From Nitrosomonas sp. (GTDB taxonomy: Bacteria; Pseudomonadota; Gammaproteobacteria; Burkholderiales; Nitrosomonadaceae): a stretch of DNA of 64,000 bases. The notes under the pieces were generated by a model, which worked only from the letters and a program-made list of their open reading frames with translations, did no database searches and had not been told where the DNA came from. Where the stretch lies: assembly GCF_024282095.1 (NCBI RefSeq), contig NZ_JAMWZS010000011.1, positions 1 through 64,000 of the forward strand, written 5' to 3'. Positions 46,836 through 55,977 of the stretch are shown in pieces. A program made the position numbers and the translations under genes. The number at the start of each line of letters is the position of its first letter. Within the stretch, counting starts at the first letter, position 1.

Positions 46836-46864
46836 GATATCCGGGGGACGGATACCCGGATATC
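46836..46864. terminator. Perfect 10-bp inverted repeat near topB 3' end
   Basis: GATATCCGGG (46836-46845) pairs with CCCGGATATC (46855-46864) around a 9-base loop, between the small hypothetical gene and topB, which converge. There is no T run, so it is a possible bidirectional hairpin terminator only. A second short palindrome (46901-46906 with 46915-46920) lies just past the topB stop. Confidence 0.5.
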
Positions 46865-46921
46865 CGGTAGAAGAAAGCAGCTTCCATTGGTTGTATTAGG
46901 AGTCTGCTCTCCGACAGACTT

Positions 46922-49435
46922 CTAGGAAGTTGTTTTGCTGATTGATTGAGTTTTCGATTGTTTTGCTTTGGATTTTGTTTCGGTTGTTTTCTTGGGCGCT
47001 TTTTGCTCAAATTCAAAACTTATTTTTCCATCCGTATTTCTGACTAAGTAGGCTGAGAATGGTCTGCCTTTTTTGGAAATGAATTTCGTGAGTAAATCTG
47101 TTTTTCCGGTTTCCAGCAGTTTGATGACTTGTTCACGTTCTATGGGACGTGTGAGGATAATTTTTCCTGTTTTAAAATTACACGTGCGATCGGCCCCGAC
47201 AGATTTTTCGCAAACATAATGCAGGCCATGTTCATACACTGCGTGATTGCATTTAGGACATTTTCCTAAAGGCGTTTGATCGCTGAAATCGACTTCTTCC
47301 TGCTGCTCATCGTTACCAAAATCAAACTTCATTTCAAACGTATCCGTGAGTTTGATAATGGCGCTAAACGAAGCTCCCATTTTACTCCGGAAGCCTTGCA
47401 GCGGACCTACTTCGCGCTGTGTGATCAGAGTCTCCATTTCTCCGACTTCAAATTGGCGTCCTGCCAGAATTTTCCACAGTGCGAAATCGCATTTCTGGCA
47501 TTGGAATTTCTTGTAGGTTTCATGCACGACCCCACCACATTTAGGGCAAGGCGATTGAAGTATGGAAAAATCACCGGAAATCGTTTCGCCACGATAGGTC
47601 TTCGCTTGTTCCACAATGTGGCGCGTCATGCCGGCAATTTTTTCCATGAATGCAGTACGTTTAAGCTGGCCTTGCTCGATCTGACGCAACTGAAACTCCC
47701 AGTTACCCGTTAATTCAGGTGAGATAAGCTCAGGAATCTTAAGGCCGCGCAGTAGCGTAATCAATGAAAAAGCTTTGGCGGTCGGATGCAGCTCGCGCCC
47801 TGCCCGCTGCAGATAATTTTCCAGTACCAAACCTTCAATAATGGCCGCACGTGTTGCCGGGGTGCCTAAACCTTTGGTACTCATGGCCGCGCGCAATTCT
47901 TCATCTTCAACCAGCTTGCCAGCTCCTTCCATGGCAGACAGCAAGGTGGCTTCGTTAAATCTCGCAGGTGGGCGAGTCTGATTGGCGATGACGTTGATTT
48001 CTTCCGTGGTGACGGGTTCGCCGGGTGTGACTGCAATAAGCGCTGCATCATCTTCCTCGTCATCCGACTTTGCCGATTTGCCATAAACCGCCCGCCAGCC
48101 TGGGTTAATCATCACTTTGCCTTCGGTTTTAAAAGGCTCAGCTTCCACGCGAGTGATACGGGTGGTGATCAGAAACTCGGCAGCGGGAAAGAAAATTGCC
48201 AAGAAGCGTTTGGTGACCAGATCATACAGTTTTGCTTCGGCTTCATTTAATTTTGCTGAACTGAGCGCGGTCGGGATAATGGCGAAGTGATCTGAGATTT
48301 TGGTATTGTTGAAAATACGCTTGTTGGGAGTGACCCAGTTTGATGCCAGGATTTGCCGGGCGAATTTTCCATAATCGGTATTTTCCAGGCTGTGCAACGT
48401 ATCTTTTACCGTAGCAATATAATCTTCCGGCAATGCGCGCGAATCCGTCCGCGGATAAGTCAGTACCTTATGTTTCTCATATAAAGCTTGTGCCAGACCG
48501 AGTGTCGTTTTGGCGGAAAAACCAAAGCGACCGTTGGCATCGCGTTGTAAGCTGGTCAGATCATACAGCAATGGACAGATTTCTTTGCTGGGCTTACTCT
48601 CTTCGCTAACGTGACCAGGTTTTCCCTGACATTTATCACGAATGACTTCGGCTTTTTTTTGTTCCCATAGTCGTTCAGGTTTTAATTCCTGATTGACTTT
48701 ATCTTTGCTGAATTTTTCATCAAACCATTTGCCGATATAGTTGCCATTGTCAGTGGCGAATGTGGCATGAATTTCCCAATAATCCTGGGGGCGAAATTTT
48801 TTGATTTTTTCTTCGCGTTCAACAAGAATCGCCAGTGTAGGCGTCTGTACCCGGCCAACGGTGGTTTTATGGAATCCGCCTTCCTGGGAATTAAAAGCGG
48901 TCATGGCGCGGGTACCGTTAATCCCGACCAGCCAGTCCGATTCCGAGCGACTGACAGCGGCTTCAGCCAGCGATTGTACTTCTGAATTATCCAGTAATTT
49001 GGTGAATCCTTGCCGAATTGAATCGGGGGTCATGGATTGCAACCACAGCCGCTTGACGGGCTTGTTTGCACCGACATGGCGCAGAATATAATAGAAAATC
49101 AATTCACCTTCGCGTCCCGCATCACAGGCATTGATCAGGGTGTCGACGTCTTTACGTTTGATAAGCTTGCTTAGAAGCTTTAAACGTGTGGAAGTTTTTT
49201 CGATCGGATTCAAATCAAAATGTGGCGGAATCACGGGCAGATTTGCAAAACTCCATTTGCCGCGCTTTACTTCATATTCTTCCGGAATAACCAGTTCGAG
49301 TAAATGCCCTACCGCTGAGGACACAACATATTGATCGTTCTCGAAGTAATCCGTGTGCTTGGTAAAGCCGCCCAGTGCGCGTGCAATATCGGCTGCAACA
49401 GAAGGTTTTTCAGCAATGATCAATGACTTATTCAT
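46922..49435 (-). CDS. topB: DNA topoisomerase III
   Basis: Type IA topoisomerase relaxing and decatenating DNA. N-terminal TOPRIM (NKSLIIAEKPSVAADIARAL, NACDAGREGELIFY), catalytic tyrosine in VLTYPRTDSRALPEDY, and C-terminal zinc-ribbon-like modules CPKCGGVVHETYKKFQCQKC and CPKCNHAVYEHGLHYVC. A Lys/Thr/Ser-rich tail closes the protein. About 837 aa from ATG 49435; an ATG at 49456 seven codons upstream is less likely. Convergent with the small gene at 46548 and upstream neighbour of smg. Confidence 0.95.
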   Translation of the reverse strand: MNKSLIIAEKPSVAADIARALGGFTKHTDYFENDQYVVSSAVGHLLELVIPEEYEVKRGKWSFANLPVIPPHFDLNPIEKTSTRLKLLSKLIKRKDVDTLINACDAGREGELIFYYILRHVGANKPVKRLWLQSMTPDSIRQGFTKLLDNSEVQSLAEAAVSRSESDWLVGINGTRAMTAFNSQEGGFHKTTVGRVQTPTLAILVEREEKIKKFRPQDYWEIHATFATDNGNYIGKWFDEKFSKDKVNQELKPERLWEQKKAEVIRDKCQGKPGHVSEESKPSKEICPLLYDLTSLQRDANGRFGFSAKTTLGLAQALYEKHKVLTYPRTDSRALPEDYIATVKDTLHSLENTDYGKFARQILASNWVTPNKRIFNNTKISDHFAIIPTALSSAKLNEAEAKLYDLVTKRFLAIFFPAAEFLITTRITRVEAEPFKTEGKVMINPGWRAVYGKSAKSDDEEDDAALIAVTPGEPVTTEEINVIANQTRPPARFNEATLLSAMEGAGKLVEDEELRAAMSTKGLGTPATRAAIIEGLVLENYLQRAGRELHPTAKAFSLITLLRGLKIPELISPELTGNWEFQLRQIEQGQLKRTAFMEKIAGMTRHIVEQAKTYRGETISGDFSILQSPCPKCGGVVHETYKKFQCQKCDFALWKILAGRQFEVGEMETLITQREVGPLQGFRSKMGASFSAIIKLTDTFEMKFDFGNDEQQEEVDFSDQTPLGKCPKCNHAVYEHGLHYVCEKSVGADRTCNFKTGKIILTRPIEREQVIKLLETGKTDLLTKFISKKGRPFSAYLVRNTDGKISFEFEQKAPKKTTETKSKAKQSKTQSISKTTS

Positions 49436-49601
49436 GGGTTTCTCGGGAAAAATCATTGGCTGATGCTGTATTGTCGCGCATGTTTGTTACAGCTGAATGA
49501 GTGGTGAAAAGGGTTGCAAGCATATTGGGTGAGCGTATTGAACGCATCCACTCCTGTGGTTATTCGGTATGACCTAATAAAATACGAAATACGACTCAGT
49601 T

Positions 49602-50060
49602 TTAGTGTCGGTAATGAGAATCGCTGACAATCAACAATTTCTCAAGTATGGAGTCGTCGGTCAATTGGTTTTGAATCCACAGCTCTGTTAAGACGATCAG
49701 CTTGATTTTCTCAAGACTGGATGAGTTTTCATCCATCGCCAGCACACGATCAATCAACAGTTCCCGCTGTAACGGGTTAATGATACCGGCTTGCTCCAGG
49801 AAGCAAATAAATCCTCGGCCCTCGGTGTCGATTTTTTCCATTTCAAAATTTGTGTAACAGCGAAAAGAATCATTTTCAGCAAAGCTGGCTGGATAATTAC
49901 CGATATCATGTTGCGCCAGTTCTGAAAGCCAATCGAGCGTTTCGGTAATATCTTCATCGGCAAACCCAGCCATAGTCAGTTTGCGGGTCAGCGTGGCGGG
50001 ATCCGGATAGCTGCCGGAATCAAAATAATTTTCAAATAAGTAAACGAGTATATCGAACAT
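49602..50060 (-). CDS. smg: Smg family protein (DUF494)
   Basis: A 152-residue cytoplasmic protein of the Smg family: MFDILVYLFENYFDSGSYPD at the start, LTMAGFADEDITETLDWLSELA, and REL-LIDRVLAMDE then the helical C-terminus. The family has no clearly proven function, but the gene is conserved next to dprA. Lies 67 bp downstream of dprA on the same strand. The 166 bp between it and topB hold no gene. Confidence 0.92.
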   Translation of the reverse strand: MFDILVYLFENYFDSGSYPDPATLTRKLTMAGFADEDITETLDWLSELAQHDIGNYPASFAENDSFRCYTNFEMEKIDTEGRGFICFLEQAGIINPLQRELLIDRVLAMDENSSSLEKIKLIVLTELWIQNQLTDDSILEKLLIVSDSHYRH

Positions 50061-50127
50061 AATTGTGTTTAATAAGTTATGAGTATGAGTACGGAATCAG
50101 CACGTTGCGATCAATTTTTGTGGGATG

Positions 50128-51222
50128 TCATTGAACTCTTTGATAGCATCCACCGGGCAAACTGCTAACTTGACCGTCAAGCTCAAGCGTTAATAGCATG
50201 GCTGATACTATCTCAGCCGTCAAGCCACTACGGGTACACAATGTATCAATGTCGACAACATCATAACCTAGGTGTTTGAGTAATGTTGTGTTTTCAGTTG
50301 ATTTTTCAATAGCGGGTTCTGCTGTTTTGTTTTCGTTCAAGATTAATGAAAGACAATTTAATTCATCCAAAATATCCTGAGTGCTTTCCACCAATTTTGC
50401 GCCTTGTTTAATGAGTGCATGACAACCCTTGGATAGGGGGGAATGGATGGAACCTGGGATAGCCATTACTTCACGTCCTTGATCCAGTGCCTGGCGTGCT
50501 GTGATCAGTGATCCGCTTTGCAGTGCAGCTTCCACGACCAGACAACCTTGACTCATGCCGCTGATAATACGGTTTCTGCGCGGGAAATTCCTGCCAATCG
50601 CCGGTGTGCCGAGTGGAAATTCGGAAATCAGCGCACCTTCTTTTGCCAGCTTATGCGCTAACGGGTGATTTTTGGCTGGATAAACGATATCCAGGCCGGT
50701 ACCGACCACTGCGATACTCGCTGCAGAGCCGCGCAAACCGCCGTAATGAGCAGCCGTATCGATACCCAGTGCCATCCCACTGATGATACAGAGTCCGGCA
50801 TTGCTGGCGGCTTCAGAGAAAGCCTCTGCATTGGATAAACCTTGCGGTGTGGCATTGCGGCTACCGACGACTGCTAATGCGGATAGCTGCAATAATTCGC
50901 GCCGACCTTTGAAATAAAGCAATGGAGGCGGGTCGGCGATATTCAGTAACTGCGCCGGGTAGTCCGGATCAGCCAACGTAATGATGGCATTGATCGGATC
51001 TTCCAGCCATTTGAGTACGCCGGCAATTTTATCCCGATCAGCGCCTTGCTTGATACGCTCGGCGATGCGGTTTTTTACGATACGCTCAAGTGCCGAGATA
51101 GGCGCGGAAAGGATTGCGGTAGGACTGCCAAAGGCAACGAGAAGCCGTCGAATGGATTCGCCGCCCAAACCGTCAATTAGATTAAGGCTCAGCCATGATT
51201 CGATATCCGCTGGGTGTTTCAT
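50128..51222 (-). CDS. dprA: DNA-processing protein DprA
   Basis: Loads RecA on incoming single-stranded DNA during natural transformation. 364 aa. SAM-like N-terminal part, Rossmann-like domain with AVVGSRNATPQGLSNAEAF, IISGMALGIDTAAHYGGL, AVVGTGLDIVYPAKN, ISEFPLG and PRRNRIISGMSQGCLVVEA, and a C-terminal winged-helix (DML1-type) region. It follows the LysM gene by 18 bp, the usual order. Suggests transformation capacity, though other competence genes are not in view. Confidence 0.95.
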   Translation of the reverse strand: MKHPADIESWLSLNLIDGLGGESIRRLLVAFGSPTAILSAPISALERIVKNRIAERIKQGADRDKIAGVLKWLEDPINAIITLADPDYPAQLLNIADPPPLLYFKGRRELLQLSALAVVGSRNATPQGLSNAEAFSEAASNAGLCIISGMALGIDTAAHYGGLRGSAASIAVVGTGLDIVYPAKNHPLAHKLAKEGALISEFPLGTPAIGRNFPRRNRIISGMSQGCLVVEAALQSGSLITARQALDQGREVMAIPGSIHSPLSKGCHALIKQGAKLVESTQDILDELNCLSLILNENKTAEPAIEKSTENTTLLKHLGYDVVDIDTLCTRSGLTAEIVSAMLLTLELDGQVSSLPGGCYQRVQ

Positions 51223-51240
51223 GAATGCAGGACATTAGTA

Positions 51241-52275
51241 TTAAGGGGTTTTAACAGCATCCAGGATGCGAATAGAATGTGTACTCTGTACGACCAGTGC
51301 ATAAGATATTTTATTGAAAACGCGGAATACAAAAACCAATCCGGTTCTTTCGTCGGGTAGTTGTACCATGTCCCCTTTAAGAGACTTGGCTTGGCTTTTT
51401 CGATAAATGGCCAGTACGTGACCCATCTCCAAGCCGTCCGACTCACCTTTGTTCAGCGTGACAATGGCGCCTCTGCCAATTTCAGTGACGCCGCCATACA
51501 CTGAAATGATCCGGCCATTGATTGGGGATTCCGGTGCGTGCGGCGCGTAGTTATTAAATATGATGTCAGGCGACGGCACCAGGCGATCGCCTTTGAGGAT
51601 TTCTTCGGTGGCGCGGGTAATGGTGACTGTGCTGACCTCAGCGAAAACATCCGCCTTGGCATTTCCCAGGTAAATTGCCTCATAACCGAGGATCTGGTCT
51701 TTTTGATCAGGATCTTTGAGTGCTTTACCGGGACGGAAGATTTGCCATGCAAAACCTTTATCTTCGGGCAGCCCGCTGACATAAATCGTGTTGCCGGTGC
51801 TCAGAATAACCCGGCTGTCACTGGAGCCCAGTACATATGGCGCATTGGCAAGGCCATCTTTTTCAATGACTAAAGGCTGGCTTAGAAAAGGTTCAATGGC
51901 GGCTGCAGGAATACTGGGGATAGCGGTGGAAGCCGATTGTTCCGTACGAATTTTGGGAGATAATTTGACGGTTCTGAGATCACCGTTATCGTCAGCAAGA
52001 CGCAAGCGATATCCCTGGAGTGATTTTTCCAGTACGACGATATCCCCAGGGTAGATTTTGTGCGGATTCTTGACTTGTTCACGATTAAATCCCCAAATCT
52101 CGGGCCAGCGCCAGGGATCTTTAAGAAATCGGGATGCGATTCCCCATAAGGTGTCGCCGGGTACAACAACATAGCGATCGGGTGTGTCGCTCCGCAGTAT
52201 AATGTTCTCCGCGTTTGCTGGTGTAACAGAAAGCAGGCTTAGGGATAAAATCACAGCTATAATAGATTTTCGCAT
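51241..52275 (-). CDS. LysM domain exported protein
   Basis: A 344-residue protein with a signal peptide (about 1-22, SVTPANA cleavage) and a LysM domain near the N-terminus (about 34-80: YVVVPGDTLWGIASRFL, IWGFNREQVKNPHKIYPGD). The rest is of unknown fold with GRIISVYGGVTEIGRGAIVTLNKG. I use the ATG at 52275; a longer frame to 52365 adds an unlikely leader. LysM binds peptidoglycan. Conserved next to dprA and divergent from def in betaproteobacteria. Confidence 0.9.
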   Translation of the reverse strand: MRKSIIAVILSLSLLSVTPANAENIILRSDTPDRYVVVPGDTLWGIASRFLKDPWRWPEIWGFNREQVKNPHKIYPGDIVVLEKSLQGYRLRLADDNGDLRTVKLSPKIRTEQSASTAIPSIPAAAIEPFLSQPLVIEKDGLANAPYVLGSSDSRVILSTGNTIYVSGLPEDKGFAWQIFRPGKALKDPDQKDQILGYEAIYLGNAKADVFAEVSTVTITRATEEILKGDRLVPSPDIIFNNYAPHAPESPINGRIISVYGGVTEIGRGAIVTLNKGESDGLEMGHVLAIYRKSQAKSLKGDMVQLPDERTGLVFVFRVFNKISYALVVQSTHSIRILDAVKTP

Positions 52276-52319
52276 GAACGACTCCGCTGGCGAATGGTAG
52301 AGCGCATAGAATAACCGGC

Positions 52320-52465
52320 TAACAGGTCGTTGAAAAACGTTTTCAAGGCAGCCGATACCAGGCAAAAACAGGCGAGAAAGCGCAGTTTATGCATGATAAA
52401 TGAGCATTTTGAGCCTGTTTTTAACACCGTGGCGGCAATGCAGATAGTTTTTCAACGGCCTGCTA
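52320..52465. repeat. MITE-like inverted-repeat element, copy 2
   Basis: 146 bp with ends TA-ACAGGTCGTTGAAAAAC and the complement GTTTTTCAACGGCCTGC-TA. It matches the reverse complement of copy 1 (33951-34079) over most of its length, differing by short insertions and deletions. No coding capacity. It lies between the divergent LysM and def genes, so it may also carry or disrupt promoter sequence. Confidence 0.85.
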
Positions 52466-52514
52466 ATGATACGGTCTAAATAGGCATTCTGTTGATTAAC
52501 ACGATACATTTTTT

Positions 52515-53018
52515 ATGGCTATCTTAAAAATATTACAATATCCAGATGAAAGGCTACATACTGTAGCGGCTCCAGTAGCGCATGTCACTAACAAAATCCG
52601 TTTGTTGATACAGGATATGGCTGAAACAATGTATGCCGCACCGGGGATAGGGCTGGCGGCAACGCAAGTGGATGTGCATGAGCGAATCATTGTGATTGAT
52701 GTTTCTGAAAAGCGTGATCAGTTGCTTGTTTTGATCAATCCGGAAATTATTGCTAGCCACGGTGTATCGGATTATGAGGAAGGCTGCCTGTCGGTTCCCG
52801 GTATCTATGGAAAAGTGCAGCGTGCTGAGTCGGTCACTGTCAGGGCGTTGAATGCGCAAGGAGAGTCGCATGTTGTGGATGCCAGCGGGCTGTTGGCGGT
52901 ATGTATTCAGCATGAAATGGATCATTTGGTTGGGAAAGTGTTTGTTGAATACTGGTCACAGCTTAAATTGTCGCGTACGTTGGCAAGGCTCAAGAAAAAA
53001 CAACGGCGTACCATGTGA
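52515..53018 (+). CDS. def: Peptide deformylase
   Basis: Removes the N-formyl group from nascent proteins. 167 aa with the three motifs [17 protein letters not shown] and the metal-binding QHEMDHL (HExxH). Begins the def-fmt-rsmB run, 124 bp before fmt. Starts at ATG 52515. Confidence 0.97.
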   Translation: MAILKILQYPDERLHTVAAPVAHVTNKIRLLIQDMAETMYAAPGIGLAATQVDVHERIIVIDVSEKRDQLLVLINPEIIASHGVSDYEEGCLSVPGIYGKVQRAESVTVRALNAQGESHVVDASGLLAVCIQHEMDHLVGKVFVEYWSQLKLSRTLARLKKKQRRTM

Positions 53019-53142
53019 TTGCAGGTGGCTTTGTGAGAGCTGTGATATATCCATAAGTTTTTCTGACCGGTTTTTCTTTTTTCTGATCCGGTGTGATCAA
53101 TAGAATCGTAAGGATGTGTATGAATGAGCCGATGCGCATAAG

Positions 53143-54096
53143 ATGAGAATTATTTTCGCTGGAACTCCCGGTTTTGCCGCTACTGCACTGGATGCACTGA
53201 TCAAAGCAAATCATGAAATTGTACTTGTCTTAACCCAACCGGACCGTCCCGCCGGCCGGGGAATGAAAACGGCGGCCAGTGCAGTTAAGCAACTTGCGCA
53301 GCAGCATGGTCTTGCATTGCTGCAACCACTGACACTCAAAGACCCCGAGTTACAAGAGCAATTGCGAACATGCAATGCGGATGTCATGGTAGTGGCGGCG
53401 TATGGGTTAATTTTGCCGCAAGACGTACTAAATATTCCTCGCATGGGTTGTTTGAATATCCATGCGTCGTTATTGCCGCGCTGGCGTGGTGCGGCGCCGA
53501 TTCAACGGGCTATTCTGGCGGGCGATCATGAAACCGGCATTACCATCATGCAAATGGATGCAGGATTGGATACCGGCGATATGTTACTAAAACATCAATT
53601 AATCATCGCCCCGGACGATACCGCGCAATCGTTGCACGACAAGCTGAGTGTGCTGGGTGCTCAGAGTATTGTTGCAGTGCTGATACTGCTGCAACAGGGA
53701 AAACTGGACCCAGTGATACAGGATGAGACGCAAGCTAACTATGCAGCCAAAATAACAAAAACGGAAGCGGAAATCGATTGGCAGCAAAGTGCAGAGCAGA
53801 TAGATCGTGTGGTGCGAACGTTTAATCCAATGCCAGGTGCCTATACGTGTTTCCGGGGTGTTGTGTTGAAGATCTGGCAAGCAAGAGTGGTTGCGGGAGG
53901 CGCGGGTAAGCCAGGGGAAATTATTGCAGTGGATCGTGAACGCATTACTGTATCATGCGGTTCCGGTAGCCTGCAGATTGAAATGGTGCAAAAACCCGGT
54001 GGCAAGAGATTAAGCGCTGCAGATTTTCTGACAGGCAATCATCTGCAACCCGGTGAGTATTTTTCTACAGTGCGCCGTTCCACCTCACAAGCATGA
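53143..54096 (+). CDS. fmt: Methionyl-tRNA formyltransferase
   Basis: Formylates the initiator tRNA. 317 aa: MRIIFAGTPGFAATALDALI, the formyl-donor motif CLNIHASLLPRWRGAAPIQRAI, GITIMQMDAGLDTGDML, and a C-terminal beta-barrel domain (about 205-317). Its stop overlaps the rsmB start by 4 bp (ATGA at 54093), indicating coupled translation. Confidence 0.97.
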   Translation: MRIIFAGTPGFAATALDALIKANHEIVLVLTQPDRPAGRGMKTAASAVKQLAQQHGLALLQPLTLKDPELQEQLRTCNADVMVVAAYGLILPQDVLNIPRMGCLNIHASLLPRWRGAAPIQRAILAGDHETGITIMQMDAGLDTGDMLLKHQLIIAPDDTAQSLHDKLSVLGAQSIVAVLILLQQGKLDPVIQDETQANYAAKITKTEAEIDWQQSAEQIDRVVRTFNPMPGAYTCFRGVVLKIWQARVVAGGAGKPGEIIAVDRERITVSCGSGSLQIEMVQKPGGKRLSAADFLTGNHLQPGEYFSTVRRSTSQA

Positions 54097-55370
54097 TTAA
54101 GACACAGCTTGCTGCAGCATCCGCTATCAGTAACGTGTTGGCTGGAGCAAGTTTGACGGCAGTGTTGCAGGAAGTTTGGCGCTCCGACCCGACATTATCG
54201 AAACAACAAAAAGGTGCCATTCAAGATTTGAGTTACGGTGTGTTGCGTTTTTATGGGCAACTGGATGCAGTGCTCGGATTCTTATTGAAAAAGCCTTTGC
54301 GTGATAAGCATCTGCATCACTTGTTGCTGGTAAGTTTATATCAACTGCAATACAGTAAAGCACAAGCGCATACCGTGGTCGATCAAGCAGTCTCAGCTTC
54401 ACGTTCCTTGACACATGGAAAAGGCATGCAGGGATTGGTCAATGCGATATTGCGCAATTTTATCCGTCAACGTGAAAGCGTTTTAAAACAAGCTGCTGAA
54501 AAAGATGTCGGCTGTTATTCATATCCGCAATGGTGGATCGATAAATTGCGGTTACAATATCCGCAGAACTTTCGAGCGATATTGGAAGCTGGTAACCAAC
54601 ATCCTCCGATGACTCTGCGAGTTAATCGACGCAAAATCAGCGTGGAAGATTATCGCAACTTGTTGGCTGAGAACGCGATGCATGCAGAACTGTTAGAATC
54701 TGGCGCACTGCAATTGAGTCAGCCGGTGATGGTTGAGAATTTGCCGGGCTTTAGTGCAGGCTTGGTGACCGTGCAGGATGCGGGCGCGCAGTTTGCGGCA
54801 CCATTTCTGGATGTGCATGATGGCATGCGGGTGCTGGATGCGTGTGCTGCACCCGGAGGTAAAAGCACACACTTATTGGAATTGGCAAATATATCATTAA
54901 CGGTGGCGGATAATCACGCGGCACGGTTGGCCCAGGTACAGCAGAGCCTTGAGCGCTTGCATATGACAGCAGAGCGCTTGGTGTGCGGGGATGCCTCGAA
55001 TCCCGCTGCATGGTGGGATGGCCGGCCATTTGATCGTATTCTGGCTGATGTGCCGTGTTCCGCATCCGGTGTGGTGCGTCGGCATCCGGATATTAAATGG
55101 CTGCGGCGTGAGCGTGATTTGGTTAAGTTTGCAACAACGCAACAGGCAATTCTCAATGCGTTGTGGAAAATTTTAAGCAAGAATGGTAAGTTGCTTTATG
55201 TGACCTGCTCGATCTTTGCTGAAGAAAATACTATGCAGATAGAGAAATTTCTTAAACATCACTCCGATGCACTTCCATTGCCACTTTCTGGGACAGCAGT
55301 GGTGGATGGACAATGGCTACCAGATATTCAACATGATGGTTTCTTTTATACCTTGTTGCAGAAAATTTAA
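54093..55370 (+). CDS. rsmB: 16S rRNA (cytosine-967-C5)-methyltransferase RsmB
   Basis: 425 aa. N-terminal NusB-like RNA-binding domain (about 1-140: LSKQQKGAIQDLSYGVLRFYGQLD), then methyltransferase with SAM motif I LDACAAPGGKSTHLLEL, DVPCSASGVVRRHPDIKW with catalytic Cys, and the second Cys in YVTCSIFAEEN. Follows fmt with a 4-bp overlap and precedes a DUF4390 gene by 7 bp. Confidence 0.96.
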   Translation: MIKTQLAAASAISNVLAGASLTAVLQEVWRSDPTLSKQQKGAIQDLSYGVLRFYGQLDAVLGFLLKKPLRDKHLHHLLLVSLYQLQYSKAQAHTVVDQAVSASRSLTHGKGMQGLVNAILRNFIRQRESVLKQAAEKDVGCYSYPQWWIDKLRLQYPQNFRAILEAGNQHPPMTLRVNRRKISVEDYRNLLAENAMHAELLESGALQLSQPVMVENLPGFSAGLVTVQDAGAQFAAPFLDVHDGMRVLDACAAPGGKSTHLLELANISLTVADNHAARLAQVQQSLERLHMTAERLVCGDASNPAAWWDGRPFDRILADVPCSASGVVRRHPDIKWLRRERDLVKFATTQQAILNALWKILSKNGKLLYVTCSIFAEENTMQIEKFLKHHSDALPLPLSGTAVVDGQWLPDIQHDGFFYTLLQKI

Positions 55371-55377
55371 TCAAAGT

Positions 55378-55977
55378 ATGTGGCGTATACCGTTGCTGCA
55401 TGTCAATCTGATATTTTTATCATTGATGTTGTTATTGCTAGTCACCACTGCGCAAGCGGAGAGTATTCGCATAAAGTCTGTCAATTTGGCGGCAGTTGAA
55501 CAGGGTTATGAAATCAGCGTTGATTCTGAAATTGTTCTCAACGCGACTTTGGAGCAGGCGCTCGAGAAAGGTATCGTGCTTTACTTCGTCACCAAGTTCA
55601 GTTTGGTGGATTCGCGCTGGTATTGGCTTAACGATGAGATTGTGCGTGGTAAGTTAAGGGTTGGGTTAAGATATTACGCACTGACGCGCCAATACCATTT
55701 GAACTATCCAGCGATTTCGCAAAGCTTTAATACCTTGGAGGAAGCATTGCAGGCCCTGGGTCAATTGCATAATTATTCATTGATTGTTAAGTCGGAATTA
55801 AAGCAGGATGTTGATTATATTGCATCCTTACGCATATGGCTTGATCTGACACGCATGCCTAAACCATTTCAGGTGGAAGCGCTGGGTTCCAGTCGATGGA
55901 ATCTGAGCTCAGATAAGCTGGAATGGCGTATGAAGCTACCAACGCCAGGGCAACCATTGCAGATTAAAGGTCAATAA
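55378..55977 (+). CDS. DUF4390 domain protein
   Basis: A 199-residue protein from ATG 55378 with a probable signal peptide (LSLMLLLLVTTAQA) and an exported domain: IKSVNLAAVEQGYEISVDSEIVL, LGQLHNYSLIVKSELKQDVDYIASL. An in-frame start at 55267 would overlap rsmB by more than 100 bp, so it is unlikely. Its stop overlaps the ntrY start by one base, so it is part of the fmt-rsmB-DUF4390-ntrY-ntrX arrangement usual in betaproteobacteria. Function unknown. Confidence 0.88.
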   Translation: MWRIPLLHVNLIFLSLMLLLLVTTAQAESIRIKSVNLAAVEQGYEISVDSEIVLNATLEQALEKGIVLYFVTKFSLVDSRWYWLNDEIVRGKLRVGLRYYALTRQYHLNYPAISQSFNTLEEALQALGQLHNYSLIVKSELKQDVDYIASLRIWLDLTRMPKPFQVEALGSSRWNLSSDKLEWRMKLPTPGQPLQIKGQ

